Under the pieces are notes generated by a model. It ran no database searches, was not told where the DNA came from, and saw only the letters and a list, made by a program, of their open reading frames with translations. The position numbers and the translations under genes are program-made. DNA of 64,000 nucleotides. Origin: Propionibacteriaceae bacterium UBA7704. GTDB lineage: Bacteria; Actinomycetota; Actinomycetes; Propionibacteriales; Propionibacteriaceae. Where the stretch lies: assembly GCA_002482525.1 (NCBI GenBank), contig DLGC01000002.1, positions 213,560 to 277,559 on the forward strand, in the 5' to 3' direction. Shown one piece after another: positions 28,890 to 38,018 of this stretch (position 1 is its first letter; each line of letters begins with the position of its first letter).

Positions 28890-29738
28890 ATGTCCAAAGC
28901 CGCTCGCCGTACCGTCGGCTGGATCGGATCGCTACTGGCGGTCGGCCTGCTGCTCACCCTCACCGGATGTGATGGCATCACTGTGCCCACAGCGATGCCG
29001 ACCGCGCTACCGACAGCGTTGCCAACCCACTCGACATCGTCGCCCTCGGCTTCCACCACTCTGGATCCCACCTCGATCGCGCCGACCTCGACAGCGCCGA
29101 CCTCGACGGCACCGACCTCCGCACCGCCCACCTCGGCGGCCCCCACCTCCACAGCCCCCACGTCCGCACCGCCGACCTCGGCGGCACCCACCTCGGCAGC
29201 ACCGACCTCAGCAGCTCCGACAGCCTCACCCAGCGCCACTCCGATGCCGGCACCCGGCAACGGGGGCATTCCGTGGTGGCTATGGCTGATCGTGGTCGCC
29301 GCCGCAGCCGGCGGCGCTGTCGCCCTCATTCTGCGCCGCACTGTTGATCGCACCTGGGATCGACGTTTCGAGACGGTCCGTGGCGAGCTGGTCTGGATCC
29401 ATGACCAGATGGTCCCCCAGCTTCTGGAGTCCCCGACCCCGGCCAGCGCGGCACTGCTGTGGCGCAGCGCCGAGCCTCGCGTTGCCACCGTGGAGGCCGA
29501 GTTGCGTTCTTTGGGCGCGGCCGGCGTCTCGGCGAAACGCGCCATGCGGGCGACCCACCTGCGTCGGCTGCTGGCCAGCGTGACCATCGCAGTGGAGGCC
29601 GAAATCAGCCTGCCTGCAGATGCCACCGCCGACCAACTACGGGAGGCGCAGCGGAAGATCCGCATCGCCCAGGCCGACCTGCGCGAGGGTCTCGACAACG
29701 GTGGCGCCCCGCCACCGCCGCAGCGCGTCGCGCGCTGA
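28890..29738 (+). CDS. Lipoprotein with Pro-Thr-Ser repeats and a transmembrane helix
   Basis: A 282-residue protein. Residues 1-27 form a lipoprotein signal ending in the lipobox LTGC (Cys27). Residues 33-122 are a Pro/Thr/Ser/Ala spacer containing ten consecutive PTSxx pentapeptides (60-109), likely a wall-spanning stalk. A membrane helix follows (about 127-148, IPWWLWLIVVAAAAGGAVAL) and then a charged helical cytoplasmic part of about 130 residues. So both ends of the spacer would be tied to the membrane. GGAG lies nine bases before the ATG. I know no function; no enzymatic motif is visible. Confidence 0.75.
   Translation: MSKAARRTVGWIGSLLAVGLLLTLTGCDGITVPTAMPTALPTALPTHSTSSPSASTTLDPTSIAPTSTAPTSTAPTSAPPTSAAPTSTAPTSAPPTSAAPTSAAPTSAAPTASPSATPMPAPGNGGIPWWLWLIVVAAAAGGAVALILRRTVDRTWDRRFETVRGELVWIHDQMVPQLLESPTPASAALLWRSAEPRVATVEAELRSLGAAGVSAKRAMRATHLRRLLASVTIAVEAEISLPADATADQLREAQRKIRIAQADLREGLDNGGAPPPPQRVAR
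29067..29216 (+). repeat. Ten 15-base repeats encoding PTSxx
   Basis: In-frame tandem units of the form CCC/CCG-ACC-TCN-x-x run without interruption for ten copies. Such tracts can change length by slippage, which would alter stalk length without shifting the frame. Confidence 0.85.
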
Positions 29739-29800
29739 GCTTGGGCGCGATCACTCCGACGCGTCACAATAGGGCCGACGCCAACCCGGAAGGAACCACC

Positions 29801-30292
29801 GTGGCTGCCGAAAGCTCTTTCGACATTGTCAGCAAAGTCGACCGTCAGGAGGTCGACAACGCCCTCAACATGGCGGCCAAGGAGATCCGCAACCGCTACG
29901 ACTTCAAAGGCACCGAAGCGACGATCCGGTGGTCCGGCGAAGCCATCGAGATGGAAGCCAGCGGCGAGGAGCGGGTCAAGGCGATCCTCGATGTGTTCCA
30001 GACCATGTTGGTGCGCCGCAAGATCGACTTGAAGTCCTTGGACGCCGGCGAGCCTCGGCTGTCGGGAAAGATGTGGAAGCTCACCGCAACCACCAAGCAG
30101 GGCATCAGTCGGGAGAACGCCGCCACCATCGTCAAGCTGATCAAGAACGACGGTCCCAAAGGCATCCGCACTCAGGTGCAGGGAGAAGAGCTGCGTGTGT
30201 TCAGCAAGAAGCGGGATGACCTGCAAGCGGTTCAGAAGCTGGTGCGCGAAGCCGACTTCGACTTCGCAGTCCAGTTCGACAACTACCGCTGA
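29801..30292 (+). CDS. yajQ: YajQ-family nucleotide-binding protein
   Basis: A 163-residue cytoplasmic protein of the YajQ family, members of which bind cyclic di-GMP in Xanthomonas and other nucleotides elsewhere. SSFDIVSKVDRQEVDNAL at the start, RYDFKGTEATI and the C-terminal DFDFAVQFDNYR are characteristic. GTG 29801 has GGAAGGA upstream; the reading extended to 29459 belongs to the lipoprotein region. It is followed four bases later by the PLP enzyme gene. Confidence 0.92.
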   Translation: MAAESSFDIVSKVDRQEVDNALNMAAKEIRNRYDFKGTEATIRWSGEAIEMEASGEERVKAILDVFQTMLVRRKIDLKSLDAGEPRLSGKMWKLTATTKQGISRENAATIVKLIKNDGPKGIRTQVQGEELRVFSKKRDDLQAVQKLVREADFDFAVQFDNYR

Positions 30293-30296
30293 CCCC

Positions 30297-31322
30297 ATGG
30301 GATCCACTCCCTATCTCCACCTCGATGTGGAGGTCATGCAAGCCAATATCGACGCAATGGCCGAGCATGCCAGCCGCCACGCAATGACGCTGCGTCCGCA
30401 TGTGAAGACCCACAAGTCTCCTGCCATCGCCGAATTGCAGCTGGCCGCCGGTGCCCGTGGTCTGACGGTGGCGACCATTGGTGAGGCCGAGGTGTTCGCC
30501 TCGGTGTGCACCGACTTGTTCATCGCCTATCCACTGTGGGTCGATGAGGATGCCGCCGCCAGGCTGATCGCCCTCGGTGAGGCCGGAGTGCGGTTGCGGG
30601 TGGGTTGTGACTCACTGAACGCCGGGCGCAACCTGGTGGGACTGCCGGTGGAGGTGCTGATCGAGATCGACTCCGGCCATCATCGTTCTGGGGTCACTCC
30701 GGAAACGGCCGGCGACCTCGCCGCCGGGTTGGCGGCGCGGGGACTGTCGGTGCTGGGAGTGTTCACCTTTCCCGGCCATAGCTACTCCCCCGGTTCGGGG
30801 CAGTCGGCGGCCGTAGACGAGACCGACGCGTTGCGGGCTGCCGCAACATCGCTGCGTCAAGCCGGCATCGATCCGGTCGTGATCAGTGGCGGGTCCACGC
30901 CTTCGGCGTCATTCACCACCGAGGTGTCCACCGAGCTGCGACCCGGTGTGTACGTGTTCGGGGACGCCCAGCAGGTCGAACTCGGCACGATCCCCATCGA
31001 CCAGGTCGCCCTCACTGTGGTGGCCACGGTGGTCTCTCATGCCGGCGGCCGGGTGATTTGCGACGCCGGCAGCAAGGCCTTGGCCGCTGATCGGGCTCCC
31101 TGGGCTTCGGGCTATGGCCGTGTGCTCAGCGAACCCGACGCCCGCGTCATCGCCCTCAGTGAACACCACGCGACCATCGCTTGGCCCGGCGACCTCCCCG
31201 CCCTGGGCAGCACCGTTCGGCTGATTCCCAACCACGCCTGCAATGCGGTGAATCTGGCTGATTCCTACCAGCTGAGCAACGGCGAGGTTTGGCCCATCAC
31301 AGCACGCGGACGGAACAACTGA
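30297..31322 (+). CDS. Fold-type III PLP enzyme, D-serine dehydratase/D-threonine aldolase-like
   Basis: A 341-residue enzyme of the alanine racemase N-terminal fold. RPHVKTHKS near residue 35 holds the PLP lysine, SGGSTPS binds the cofactor phosphate, and PNHACN near the C-terminus is the His-x-Cys metal site of DSD1-like enzymes. It probably splits a D-3-hydroxyamino acid, by dehydration or retro-aldol cleavage; sequence does not decide which. ATG 30297 directly follows yajQ, and its stop overlaps the exonuclease start as TGATG. Confidence 0.85.
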   Translation: MGSTPYLHLDVEVMQANIDAMAEHASRHAMTLRPHVKTHKSPAIAELQLAAGARGLTVATIGEAEVFASVCTDLFIAYPLWVDEDAAARLIALGEAGVRLRVGCDSLNAGRNLVGLPVEVLIEIDSGHHRSGVTPETAGDLAAGLAARGLSVLGVFTFPGHSYSPGSGQSAAVDETDALRAAATSLRQAGIDPVVISGGSTPSASFTTEVSTELRPGVYVFGDAQQVELGTIPIDQVALTVVATVVSHAGGRVICDAGSKALAADRAPWASGYGRVLSEPDARVIALSEHHATIAWPGDLPALGSTVRLIPNHACNAVNLADSYQLSNGEVWPITARGRNN

Positions 31323-32152
31323 TGCGCATCGCCACCGTTAACGTCAATGGCATTCGTGCCTCGGTGCGCCGCGGTTTCGCGGCGTGGCTGGCCGACCGTG
31401 ACTGCGACCTGATCGCCCTGCAAGAGGTGCGCAGCCCCGTCGAGGCCGTACCGGAGGAGGCCAGCACCGGCTATCACTTCGCCTACCACCCGGGGAACCG
31501 GGCCGGGCGCAACGGAGTCGCGCTGCTCAGCCGAACAGCGCCGACCGCGGTACGAGAAGGATTCGGGAATCGGCGATTCGATCCCGAAGGACGCTATCTG
31601 GAAGCCGACTACGAACTGAACGGCTGGCGGCTCACCGTCGCCTCGCTCTATCTGCCGAAAGGTGGCCGCGCCGACGACACCCCTGAGGAGATGGCGCGCT
31701 ACCAGCACAAACTGGCGTTCATGCGGTCCTTCCGCCCCTACTTGACCCGGGCTCGACGGGCAGCGCAGGCTGACGGTCGGGAATTCCTGGTGATGGGCGA
31801 CTTCAACATTGCCCACACCCGAGCCGATGTCCGCAACTGGCGAGGCAACGCCAAGTCGGTCGGCTTTCTGCCGGAGGAACGGGAGTGGCTGGGCACGATT
31901 CAGAGCCCTCGCACGCTCACCGACGTGGTGCGACGGTTGCACCCCGATGTCGAGGGCCCCTACTCGTGGTGGAGTTGGATGGGCAATGCCTTCACCAACG
32001 ACACCGGTTGGCGGATCGACTACCACTTCGCTTCACCGGCGCTGGCAGCGGCAGCTCACCTCGGCGGAACCGATCGAGCGGACTCCTACGAGGCGCGGAT
32101 CAGCGATCACGCGCCGGTCGTGGTCGACTACGCCGACAACGGCTCGAAGTAG
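31322..32152 (+). CDS. xth: Exodeoxyribonuclease III / AP endonuclease
   Basis: A 276-residue repair nuclease of the ExoIII family, which cuts at abasic sites and trims 3' blocks. Catalytic elements are NVNGIRAS, ALQEVR (metal-binding Glu), GDFNIAHTRAD and the terminal ISDHAPVVVDY with the Asp-His pair. ATG 31322 overlaps the previous stop; its last 25 bases overlap the convergent crotonase-fold gene. Confidence 0.93.
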   Translation: MRIATVNVNGIRASVRRGFAAWLADRDCDLIALQEVRSPVEAVPEEASTGYHFAYHPGNRAGRNGVALLSRTAPTAVREGFGNRRFDPEGRYLEADYELNGWRLTVASLYLPKGGRADDTPEEMARYQHKLAFMRSFRPYLTRARRAAQADGREFLVMGDFNIAHTRADVRNWRGNAKSVGFLPEEREWLGTIQSPRTLTDVVRRLHPDVEGPYSWWSWMGNAFTNDTGWRIDYHFASPALAAAAHLGGTDRADSYEARISDHAPVVVDYADNGSK

Positions 32153-33069
32153 CTCAGCACCTCATCGCGGGGTACCTGCGAGACGTGGTCGTGGCTCCAC
32201 CTCGGTGTGCGATCACGGTCGACGAGTTGGGCGCGTACCCCTTCGGCGAACTCGGCACCACTGGCCAGTCGGACTGCTAAGGCGAGTTCCTGGTCGTATT
32301 GAGCCTCGATGGTGGCGAAGCGTGCCGCCCGGCGTAACGCCTCCAGACTGACGGCGATCGATAGCGGCGAGCGGCGGTTGATCTCCTCGGCGGCAGCCCG
32401 GGCCGCCGGATCGGAATGTTCGCTGAGCAGGCCGACGACCTCGGCGGGATCATCGCTGCCGTAGCACTCCGCGATCCAGGCGCCCTGCAGGGCAGGATCC
32501 GGATCAGGAGCGGACCCGACGCATTCGTCGGCCAGGTCCAAGCCCATGGCGTCGGCGGCGTTGATGGCGGCTCCGGTCAAGGCCAGGTGGGTGCCGATCT
32601 CGCCAGGCATGCGGGCAAAGCGGTACGTCATGAACACATCGGGAAACAGCCCGATCTGCGTTTCGGGCATGGCCAAGGTGCTGCTGGCATCCACCACGCG
32701 TTGCGAGCCGTGAGCGCTCAGACCGAGCCCGCCACCCATGGTGATGCCGGTCATGATCGCTCGATACGGCTTGGGATAGGCCGCAATCATCAGGTTCAGC
32801 CGATATTCGGTGATAAAGAACTCACTGACATCGCCGGATTCCATGGCCCGAGTCCGCAACTCCCGCACGTCGGCACCGGCACACAGTCCGCGCTCCCCTG
32901 CACCGACGATTTCGACACGCTCGATGCGATCATCGACCGCGAATTCGGCCAAGGCGTCGGAGATCCGCTTCATCATCGCCAGATTCACAGCATTGATGGC
33001 CCGCGGGCGATTCAGCGTGATGCGGCCCACGGTAGCGGCGACCTCGACGGTGACTTCGGGTTCGTTCAT
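32128..33069 (-). CDS. 3-hydroxyisobutyryl-CoA hydrolase-like, crotonase fold
   Basis: A 313-residue enoyl-CoA hydratase/isomerase superfamily protein. ERGLCAGADVRELR and TMGGGLGLSAHG form the oxyanion hole, MPETQIGLFPDVF carries the catalytic Glu and the C-terminal FAEGVRAQLVDRDRTPRW is typical of 3-hydroxyisobutyryl-CoA hydrolases in valine breakdown. It is somewhat shorter than usual (about 345). Its start overlaps the stop of the upstream mannosyltransferase gene as ATGA, so the two are coupled despite unrelated roles. Confidence 0.85.
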   Translation of the reverse strand: MNEPEVTVEVAATVGRITLNRPRAINAVNLAMMKRISDALAEFAVDDRIERVEIVGAGERGLCAGADVRELRTRAMESGDVSEFFITEYRLNLMIAAYPKPYRAIMTGITMGGGLGLSAHGSQRVVDASSTLAMPETQIGLFPDVFMTYRFARMPGEIGTHLALTGAAINAADAMGLDLADECVGSAPDPDPALQGAWIAECYGSDDPAEVVGLLSEHSDPAARAAAEEINRRSPLSIAVSLEALRRAARFATIEAQYDQELALAVRLASGAEFAEGVRAQLVDRDRTPRWSHDHVSQVPRDEVLSYFEPLSA

Positions 33070-34724
33070 GACGGCATCCTCCCCTGTTGCGCCAGGTGGG
33101 CACGGTGCTCTTGATTGTGTCGATAGATCAACACGACGATCAGGGCCAAAGCGGCGAATCCGAGGGCCACCGCGTCATTGCGCCAGGCCAGGTTTCCGGC
33201 CTCATAGGCCAGCAGCACCGCCGTGACTGTCACTGCGGCGCCCACCACTTTGGGGGCGGGCTTGGTCAGCGGAAGCAGTAGTCCGCCCCAGGTGAGGTAC
33301 CAACTGTTCAAAGCGATCCCCCCGAACGCGAAGGCCAGATAGGACCAACTCAGGAAAGTGATCGGACGCCGCCGCCCGATACCCAAGGCGAGAACCGCAA
33401 TGATCACCATGGTCAGCGACAGCCCAAAGAAACGCAGACTGTCCAAGGCGAACTGGCCGACCACGTCCGAGCCGAATCCTCCGGGGAGCTGCGACAGACC
33501 CAACCCGCCGAACGCGAACGGCATCACCGTGACCACGAAAGCGGGGAATTCCAGCAGCAGCTTCAACCCAGTGCCGATCAGGGTGAACGGGGCCAAGGTC
33601 ACCACCAGGCCAGGGACATCGGCAGCCCACACCCATCCGAATCCGAGACCGGTGACCAGGCTGATCGCCACGAAGGTGACCACCGAGACCGCCAACGAGA
33701 TCGTCAGCCGCACCCCGGCCCGCCAGGTGTCCGACCAGTGCAGTGTCCGCCACGGGTGGCCGATCAGCGCCACCGGGTAGAACGCCAGGAACGCCGGCTG
33801 TTTGATGCAGGCGGCGACTCCCACGATCACCGCGGCAGTGAGAAACCACTTCTCGGCCACCAACCAGTTCAGGAACCGCCGGAGCCGACTCGGCGCGGGA
33901 GACGCCGGGGTTGCACTGGCTCGCGGCAGATAGACCAGCCAGAGCGCCAACACCACCAGACCCATCATCACGGCATCGTTGTGGGCCCCTCCTACCAACG
34001 CCACGATCAGGAGCGGGTTGATAGTGGCGAACCAGGCGGTCAGCTGAGGATCGGCACCGATGCGGTGCGCAATCCGGGGCAACAGGACCACGATCAAGGC
34101 GACGCCGGCCAGGGCCGGCAGCCGCATACCTACCGCAGATAGGTAGGGGTCATTTCCGGAGGCGACCACGATGCCGCGGAACATCTCCAGGCTCAGCGGT
34201 GGATACATCGCGGTGTGATAGCGCCACAGCCACGCGGCTTGATCGGCGAAGGCACCCGGCAACGCTGAGATCGGGACATCGTAGGGATTGAGACCGTTGT
34301 GCAGCACCCAGCCCTCGGCGGCATAGCCGTAGGCGTCATGACTGAAGATCGGCGGCGCGAACAGCAGCGGAATACTCCACAACAAGGTGATCGGCCAGTG
34401 CTTCACCTCGTGGTACAACCGGGGCCGAAGCCGGAACCAGGCCTCCACCAAGAGGGCCACGGCTGCGACGACGAGGGCGGTGCCGGCGACACGTCCGAAC
34501 CAACTGTCCAGCCCGACCGCGCGGATCGGCCCCCACCACGGACTGTTCTGGGGCAAATAGGCCGGTGTCAGCGAACCCAGGAACAACATGGCGGTGGCAT
34601 AGAAGCCCCGACGCACTGCCGGATAGCTCCAGGCTTTGGCGATGTCACCTCCGGCGACACGCGCTCGCGACCGCAACCGATGCCGCACCGATCCAGCGGG
34701 CCGAGGCGGCTGCAGGACCGTCAT
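33066..34724 (-). CDS. GT-C polyprenol-phosphate mannosyltransferase (MptA/MptB-like)
   Basis: A 552-residue membrane protein with about 12-13 hydrophobic segments. The first large extracytoplasmic loop reads IFSHDAYGYAAEGWVLHNGL then NPYDVPI, the catalytic-Asp region of actinobacterial alpha-1,6-mannosyltransferases that build the lipomannan core from decaprenyl-phosphomannose. The exact acceptor here is unknown. A TAGGCT element lies at 34754-34759, about 30 bases before ATG 34724. No partner glycan genes are in the window. Confidence 0.82.
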   Translation of the reverse strand: MTVLQPPRPAGSVRHRLRSRARVAGGDIAKAWSYPAVRRGFYATAMLFLGSLTPAYLPQNSPWWGPIRAVGLDSWFGRVAGTALVVAAVALLVEAWFRLRPRLYHEVKHWPITLLWSIPLLFAPPIFSHDAYGYAAEGWVLHNGLNPYDVPISALPGAFADQAAWLWRYHTAMYPPLSLEMFRGIVVASGNDPYLSAVGMRLPALAGVALIVVLLPRIAHRIGADPQLTAWFATINPLLIVALVGGAHNDAVMMGLVVLALWLVYLPRASATPASPAPSRLRRFLNWLVAEKWFLTAAVIVGVAACIKQPAFLAFYPVALIGHPWRTLHWSDTWRAGVRLTISLAVSVVTFVAISLVTGLGFGWVWAADVPGLVVTLAPFTLIGTGLKLLLEFPAFVVTVMPFAFGGLGLSQLPGGFGSDVVGQFALDSLRFFGLSLTMVIIAVLALGIGRRRPITFLSWSYLAFAFGGIALNSWYLTWGGLLLPLTKPAPKVVGAAVTVTAVLLAYEAGNLAWRNDAVALGFAALALIVVLIYRHNQEHRAHLAQQGRMPS

Positions 34725-35046
34725 CGGGGACGTCGATTCGAAGGCACGCCACTAGCCTAGACCGCCGGACTATGTAAGCTCATTATTAGGCCCTGACAAG
34801 GGGATTGCCGATGTTCGGGAATCCTTGTCAGTATGGTTCCCAACGTTGGGTCAGCGCGCTATTCTCGCCATGTTTGGCGCCATTGGTGATGCCCACCGGC
34901 ACGACCAAGGGCGCCGTACTGCTTCAGTCCCCAACACGGGAGCTGAGATAGGAATTCGGCTGGACCCACTGCCGAGTCCCGGGTTTTCTGTCCACTACTA
35001 ACGGCTGCGGCGCAGGATCGCCGCTCCCGGGAGGGCCGCGCCAAAT
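34725..35046. promoter_or_regulatory. korA upstream region with two inverted repeats
   Basis: This 322-base interval between divergent genes has no convincing ORF. CTGACAAG (34793-34800) is mirrored by CTTGTCAG (34824-34831), with inner GGATT/AATCC pairing, and CCCAACGTTGGG (34839-34850) is a perfect 12-base palindrome immediately downstream. Either could be an operator for korAB. A purine-rich GGGAGGG lies 11 bases before the korA ATG. Confidence 0.4.
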
Positions 35047-36891
35047 ATGACCCAAGTGAGCACCATCGACCACGTCGTCATCCGATTCTCCGGAGACTCC
35101 GGAGACGGCATGCAGCTGACTGGCGACCGATTCACTCAAGACACCGCCGTTGCTGGTAACGACTTCGTCACCCTGCCGAACTATCCGGCTGAAATCCGGG
35201 CACCAGCAGGAACGGTGGCTGGGGTTTCCAGCTTCCAGTTGCACTTCGCCGAGTACGACGTGCACACCCCCGGTGACCACCCCGATGTGCTGGTCGCGAT
35301 GAACCCAGCGGCATTGAAGGCGAACATCGCCGAGTTGCCCGCCGGCGGCATCATCATCGTCGACACCGCAGACTTCACCCCGCGCGCGCTGTCCAAGGTC
35401 GGTTACGACACCAACCCCTTGGAAGACGGCAGCCTGGAGGCCTACCAAGTCCACGCCTTCGACCTCACTGCTGCAGCCACCGCCGCCGTTGCCCCGTTCG
35501 GACTGTCCCGCAAGGACGCCGCGCGCACTAAGAACATGTACGCCCTGGGCCTGCTGAACTGGATGTACAGCCGCCCGATCGAGGGCACCATCGCGTTTTT
35601 GAACAAGAAGTTCGCCAAGAAGCCGGAGATTCGCGACGCCAACATCGCCTCGCTCACCGCCGGCTACAACTTCGGCGAAACCTCCGAAGCGATTGCTTTC
35701 CGCTACGAGATCGCACCGGCCCCGGCCAAGACCGGCACCTACCGCCAGATCACCGGCAACCGTGCGGTCGCCTACGGTCTGGTCGCCGGCGCCAACCGCG
35801 CCGGACTGCCGCTGTACCTGGGCGCCTACCCGATCACGCCGGCCTCCGAGGTACTGCACTACCTGTCTGATGCGAAGTCGGCAGGGGTGATGACCTTCCA
35901 GGCTGAAGATGAGATCGCCGCGGTGGGTGCCGCTCTGGGCGCCTCCTTCGCCGGATGTCTGGGCGCAACCAGCACCTCCGGCCCCGGCCTGGCGCTGAAG
36001 TCCGAAACCCTCGGATTGGCGGTCATCTCCGAATTGCCGCTGGTGGTCATCGACGTTCAGCGCGGTGGTCCTTCCACCGGCCTGCCGACCAAGACCGAAC
36101 AGTCCGATCTCCACATCGCCTTGTTCGGGCGCCATGGTGAATCACCCATGCCGGTGATCGCCGCCCAGTCTCCGGCCGACTGTTTCGCCGCAACCTTTGA
36201 AGCCTGCAAGGTAGCTGTGGAGTACCGCACACCGGTATTGGTACTCACCGACGGGTACCTGGGCAACGGCGCCGAGCCGTGGCGCGTCCCCGAGATGAGC
36301 GAACTGCCCGCCATCGATACCAACCTCACCACCGAGGTCGAGGGCGAATACCTGCCCTACGCCCGCGACGAGAAATTGGCTCGTGCGTGGGCGATTCCGG
36401 GAACCCCGGGGCTCACTCACCGCACCGGTGGCCTGGAAAAGGCTCCCGGTTCCGGCGCGGTCTCCTACGATCCCAGCGACCATGAGGAGATGGTGCTGAC
36501 CCGTGCTGCGAAGGTGGCCGGTGTCGTGCGGGATGTCCCCGATCTCATCGTGGACGATCCCAGCGGCGAGGCCAAGGTCCTGGTGCTGGGGTGGGGTTCC
36601 ACCTTCGGCCCCATCCAGGCAGCCGTCCGGATCGTGCGAGGTAGCGGTCGCAAGCTCGCCACAGCGCATCTACGGTGGATCAACCCGCTGCCAGCCAACC
36701 TCGGCGAGGTTCTGGCCGCGTACGACCGTGTGATCGTGCCGGAAATGAACCTCGGCCAACTGGCGATGCTGCTGCGAGCGACCTACCTGATCAACGTGGA
36801 GAGCTACACCAAGGTTCGCGGCTTGCCGTTGCGGCAGTCCGAACTCGCCGACGACCTGAACGCCATCATTGATGAGGAGGCTGCGAAGTGA
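35047..36891 (+). CDS. korA: 2-oxoglutarate:ferredoxin oxidoreductase, fused gamma-alpha subunit
   Basis: A 614-residue subunit. The gamma domain (about 1-190) starts with RFSGDSGDGMQLTGDRF; the alpha pyrimidine-binding domain follows at about 245 (LGAYPITPASEVLHYL, FQAEDEIAAVGAALGASFAG). With KorB it converts 2-oxoglutarate and CoA to succinyl-CoA with reduction of ferredoxin, replacing or supplementing the NAD-linked dehydrogenase. Close relatives act on pyruvate or other 2-oxo acids; the two-subunit, fused gamma-alpha layout is that of mycobacterial KorAB. The stop overlaps the korB start by four bases. Confidence 0.93.
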   Translation: MTQVSTIDHVVIRFSGDSGDGMQLTGDRFTQDTAVAGNDFVTLPNYPAEIRAPAGTVAGVSSFQLHFAEYDVHTPGDHPDVLVAMNPAALKANIAELPAGGIIIVDTADFTPRALSKVGYDTNPLEDGSLEAYQVHAFDLTAAATAAVAPFGLSRKDAARTKNMYALGLLNWMYSRPIEGTIAFLNKKFAKKPEIRDANIASLTAGYNFGETSEAIAFRYEIAPAPAKTGTYRQITGNRAVAYGLVAGANRAGLPLYLGAYPITPASEVLHYLSDAKSAGVMTFQAEDEIAAVGAALGASFAGCLGATSTSGPGLALKSETLGLAVISELPLVVIDVQRGGPSTGLPTKTEQSDLHIALFGRHGESPMPVIAAQSPADCFAATFEACKVAVEYRTPVLVLTDGYLGNGAEPWRVPEMSELPAIDTNLTTEVEGEYLPYARDEKLARAWAIPGTPGLTHRTGGLEKAPGSGAVSYDPSDHEEMVLTRAAKVAGVVRDVPDLIVDDPSGEAKVLVLGWGSTFGPIQAAVRIVRGSGRKLATAHLRWINPLPANLGEVLAAYDRVIVPEMNLGQLAMLLRATYLINVESYTKVRGLPLRQSELADDLNAIIDEEAAK

Positions 36892-37940
36892 CCGCGCCCG
36901 TTTCCATTGCAGGCACCGGAATGGCCGGAGTCCCGGTCGCCCTGACCCCGCTCACCCGCAAGGACTTCACCGCCCCCAACGAGGTTCGCTGGTGCCCGGG
37001 CTGTGGCGACTATCCCGTGCTCGCCGCCTTCCAGTCGGTGATGCCCGACCTGGGAATCCGCAACGAGAATCTCGTCGTGGTGTCCGGTATCGGCTGCTCC
37101 TCGCGATTCCCGTACTACGTGGAGTCCTACGGATTCCACTCCATTCACGGACGCGCGCCCGCGATCGCCGCTGGTGTGGCGATGTCGCGTCCGGATGTAT
37201 CGGTGTTCGTGATCACCGGTGACGGCGATGCCCTCAGCATCGGCGGCAACCACCTGATCCATGCGATCCGCCGCAACATCAACATGACGATTCTGTTGTT
37301 CAACAACCGGATCTACGGGTTGACCAAGGGCCAGTACTCCCCGACCTCGGAGACCGGGAAGGTGACCAAGTCCTCCCCGCAGGGCTCGGTGGACAACCCC
37401 TTCAACCCGGTATCGCTGGCGCTGGGAGCCGGTGGCACCTTCGTGGCTCGGACTGTGGACGCCAACCGCGCCCACCTCACCGCGACCCTGAAGGCCGCTG
37501 CAGCCCACCGCGGCACCTCCCTGGTGGAGATCTATCAGAACTGTGTCATCTTCAACGACGGTGCCTACGATCCGCTCAAGGCAGCCGACGGCATGATCAA
37601 GTTGGTCCACGGGGAACCGGTGACCTTCGGCGCAGACAACTCGATGGGCGTCGTCCGTGGCGCCGACGGAACCCTCACAGTGGCACCAGTGGCCGAGATC
37701 GGCCAAGAGAACCTGCTGGTGCACGACGCGCATGCCGAGGATCCGCAACTGGCCTTCGCCCTATCGCAGTTGACCGACCAGAATCACCTCACCACCGCAC
37801 CGATCGGCATTTTCCGCGATGTCGAGCGTCCGGTGTATGACGATCTGGCTCGGGCTCAAATCGCCACCTTCGATGACGATGCCGCCCGTGATCAGGCGGT
37901 CTCGGCCCTGCTGAAGGGCCACGACACCTGGGAACTGTAA
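36888..37940 (+). CDS. korB: 2-oxoglutarate:ferredoxin oxidoreductase, beta subunit
   Basis: A 350-residue subunit with thiamine diphosphate and one 4Fe-4S cluster. Cysteines in WCPGCGDY and IGCSSRFPYY are cluster ligands; GDGDALSIGGNHLIHAIRRN binds Mg-ThDP, with NNRIYGLTKGQYSPT following. GTG 36888 overlaps korA. Ferredoxin reduced here could feed the [FeFe] hydrogenase encoded 33 kb away, which is an inference. Confidence 0.95.
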   Translation: MTAPVSIAGTGMAGVPVALTPLTRKDFTAPNEVRWCPGCGDYPVLAAFQSVMPDLGIRNENLVVVSGIGCSSRFPYYVESYGFHSIHGRAPAIAAGVAMSRPDVSVFVITGDGDALSIGGNHLIHAIRRNINMTILLFNNRIYGLTKGQYSPTSETGKVTKSSPQGSVDNPFNPVSLALGAGGTFVARTVDANRAHLTATLKAAAAHRGTSLVEIYQNCVIFNDGAYDPLKAADGMIKLVHGEPVTFGADNSMGVVRGADGTLTVAPVAEIGQENLLVHDAHAEDPQLAFALSQLTDQNHLTTAPIGIFRDVERPVYDDLARAQIATFDDDAARDQAVSALLKGHDTWEL

Positions 37941-37953
37941 CCGTCAACCATTG

Positions 37954-37985
37954 CTGCGCCCGGCCGGTATCCCGGTCGGGCGCAG
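37954..37985 (+). terminator. korAB terminator
   Basis: CTGCGCCCGGCCGG and CCGGTCGGGCGCAG (one G-T pair) form a 14-bp stem 14 bases after the korB stop, followed by TGTCATCT. Confidence 0.65.
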
Positions 37986-38018
37986 TGTCATCTCCACCCA
38001 ACCGATAGCCTGGAACAC

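Noticed and set aside
28859..30307. A 482-codon minus-strand ORF opposite the lipoprotein and yajQ genes
   Set aside because: Its GA/VGA-rich repeat is the complement of the PTSxx tract, and the plus-strand genes have signal, lipobox and family matches.
34811..34951. A 46-codon plus-strand ORF upstream of korA
   Set aside because: Codon third positions are not GC-biased like neighbouring genes, it has no ribosome site and it overlaps the inverted repeats.
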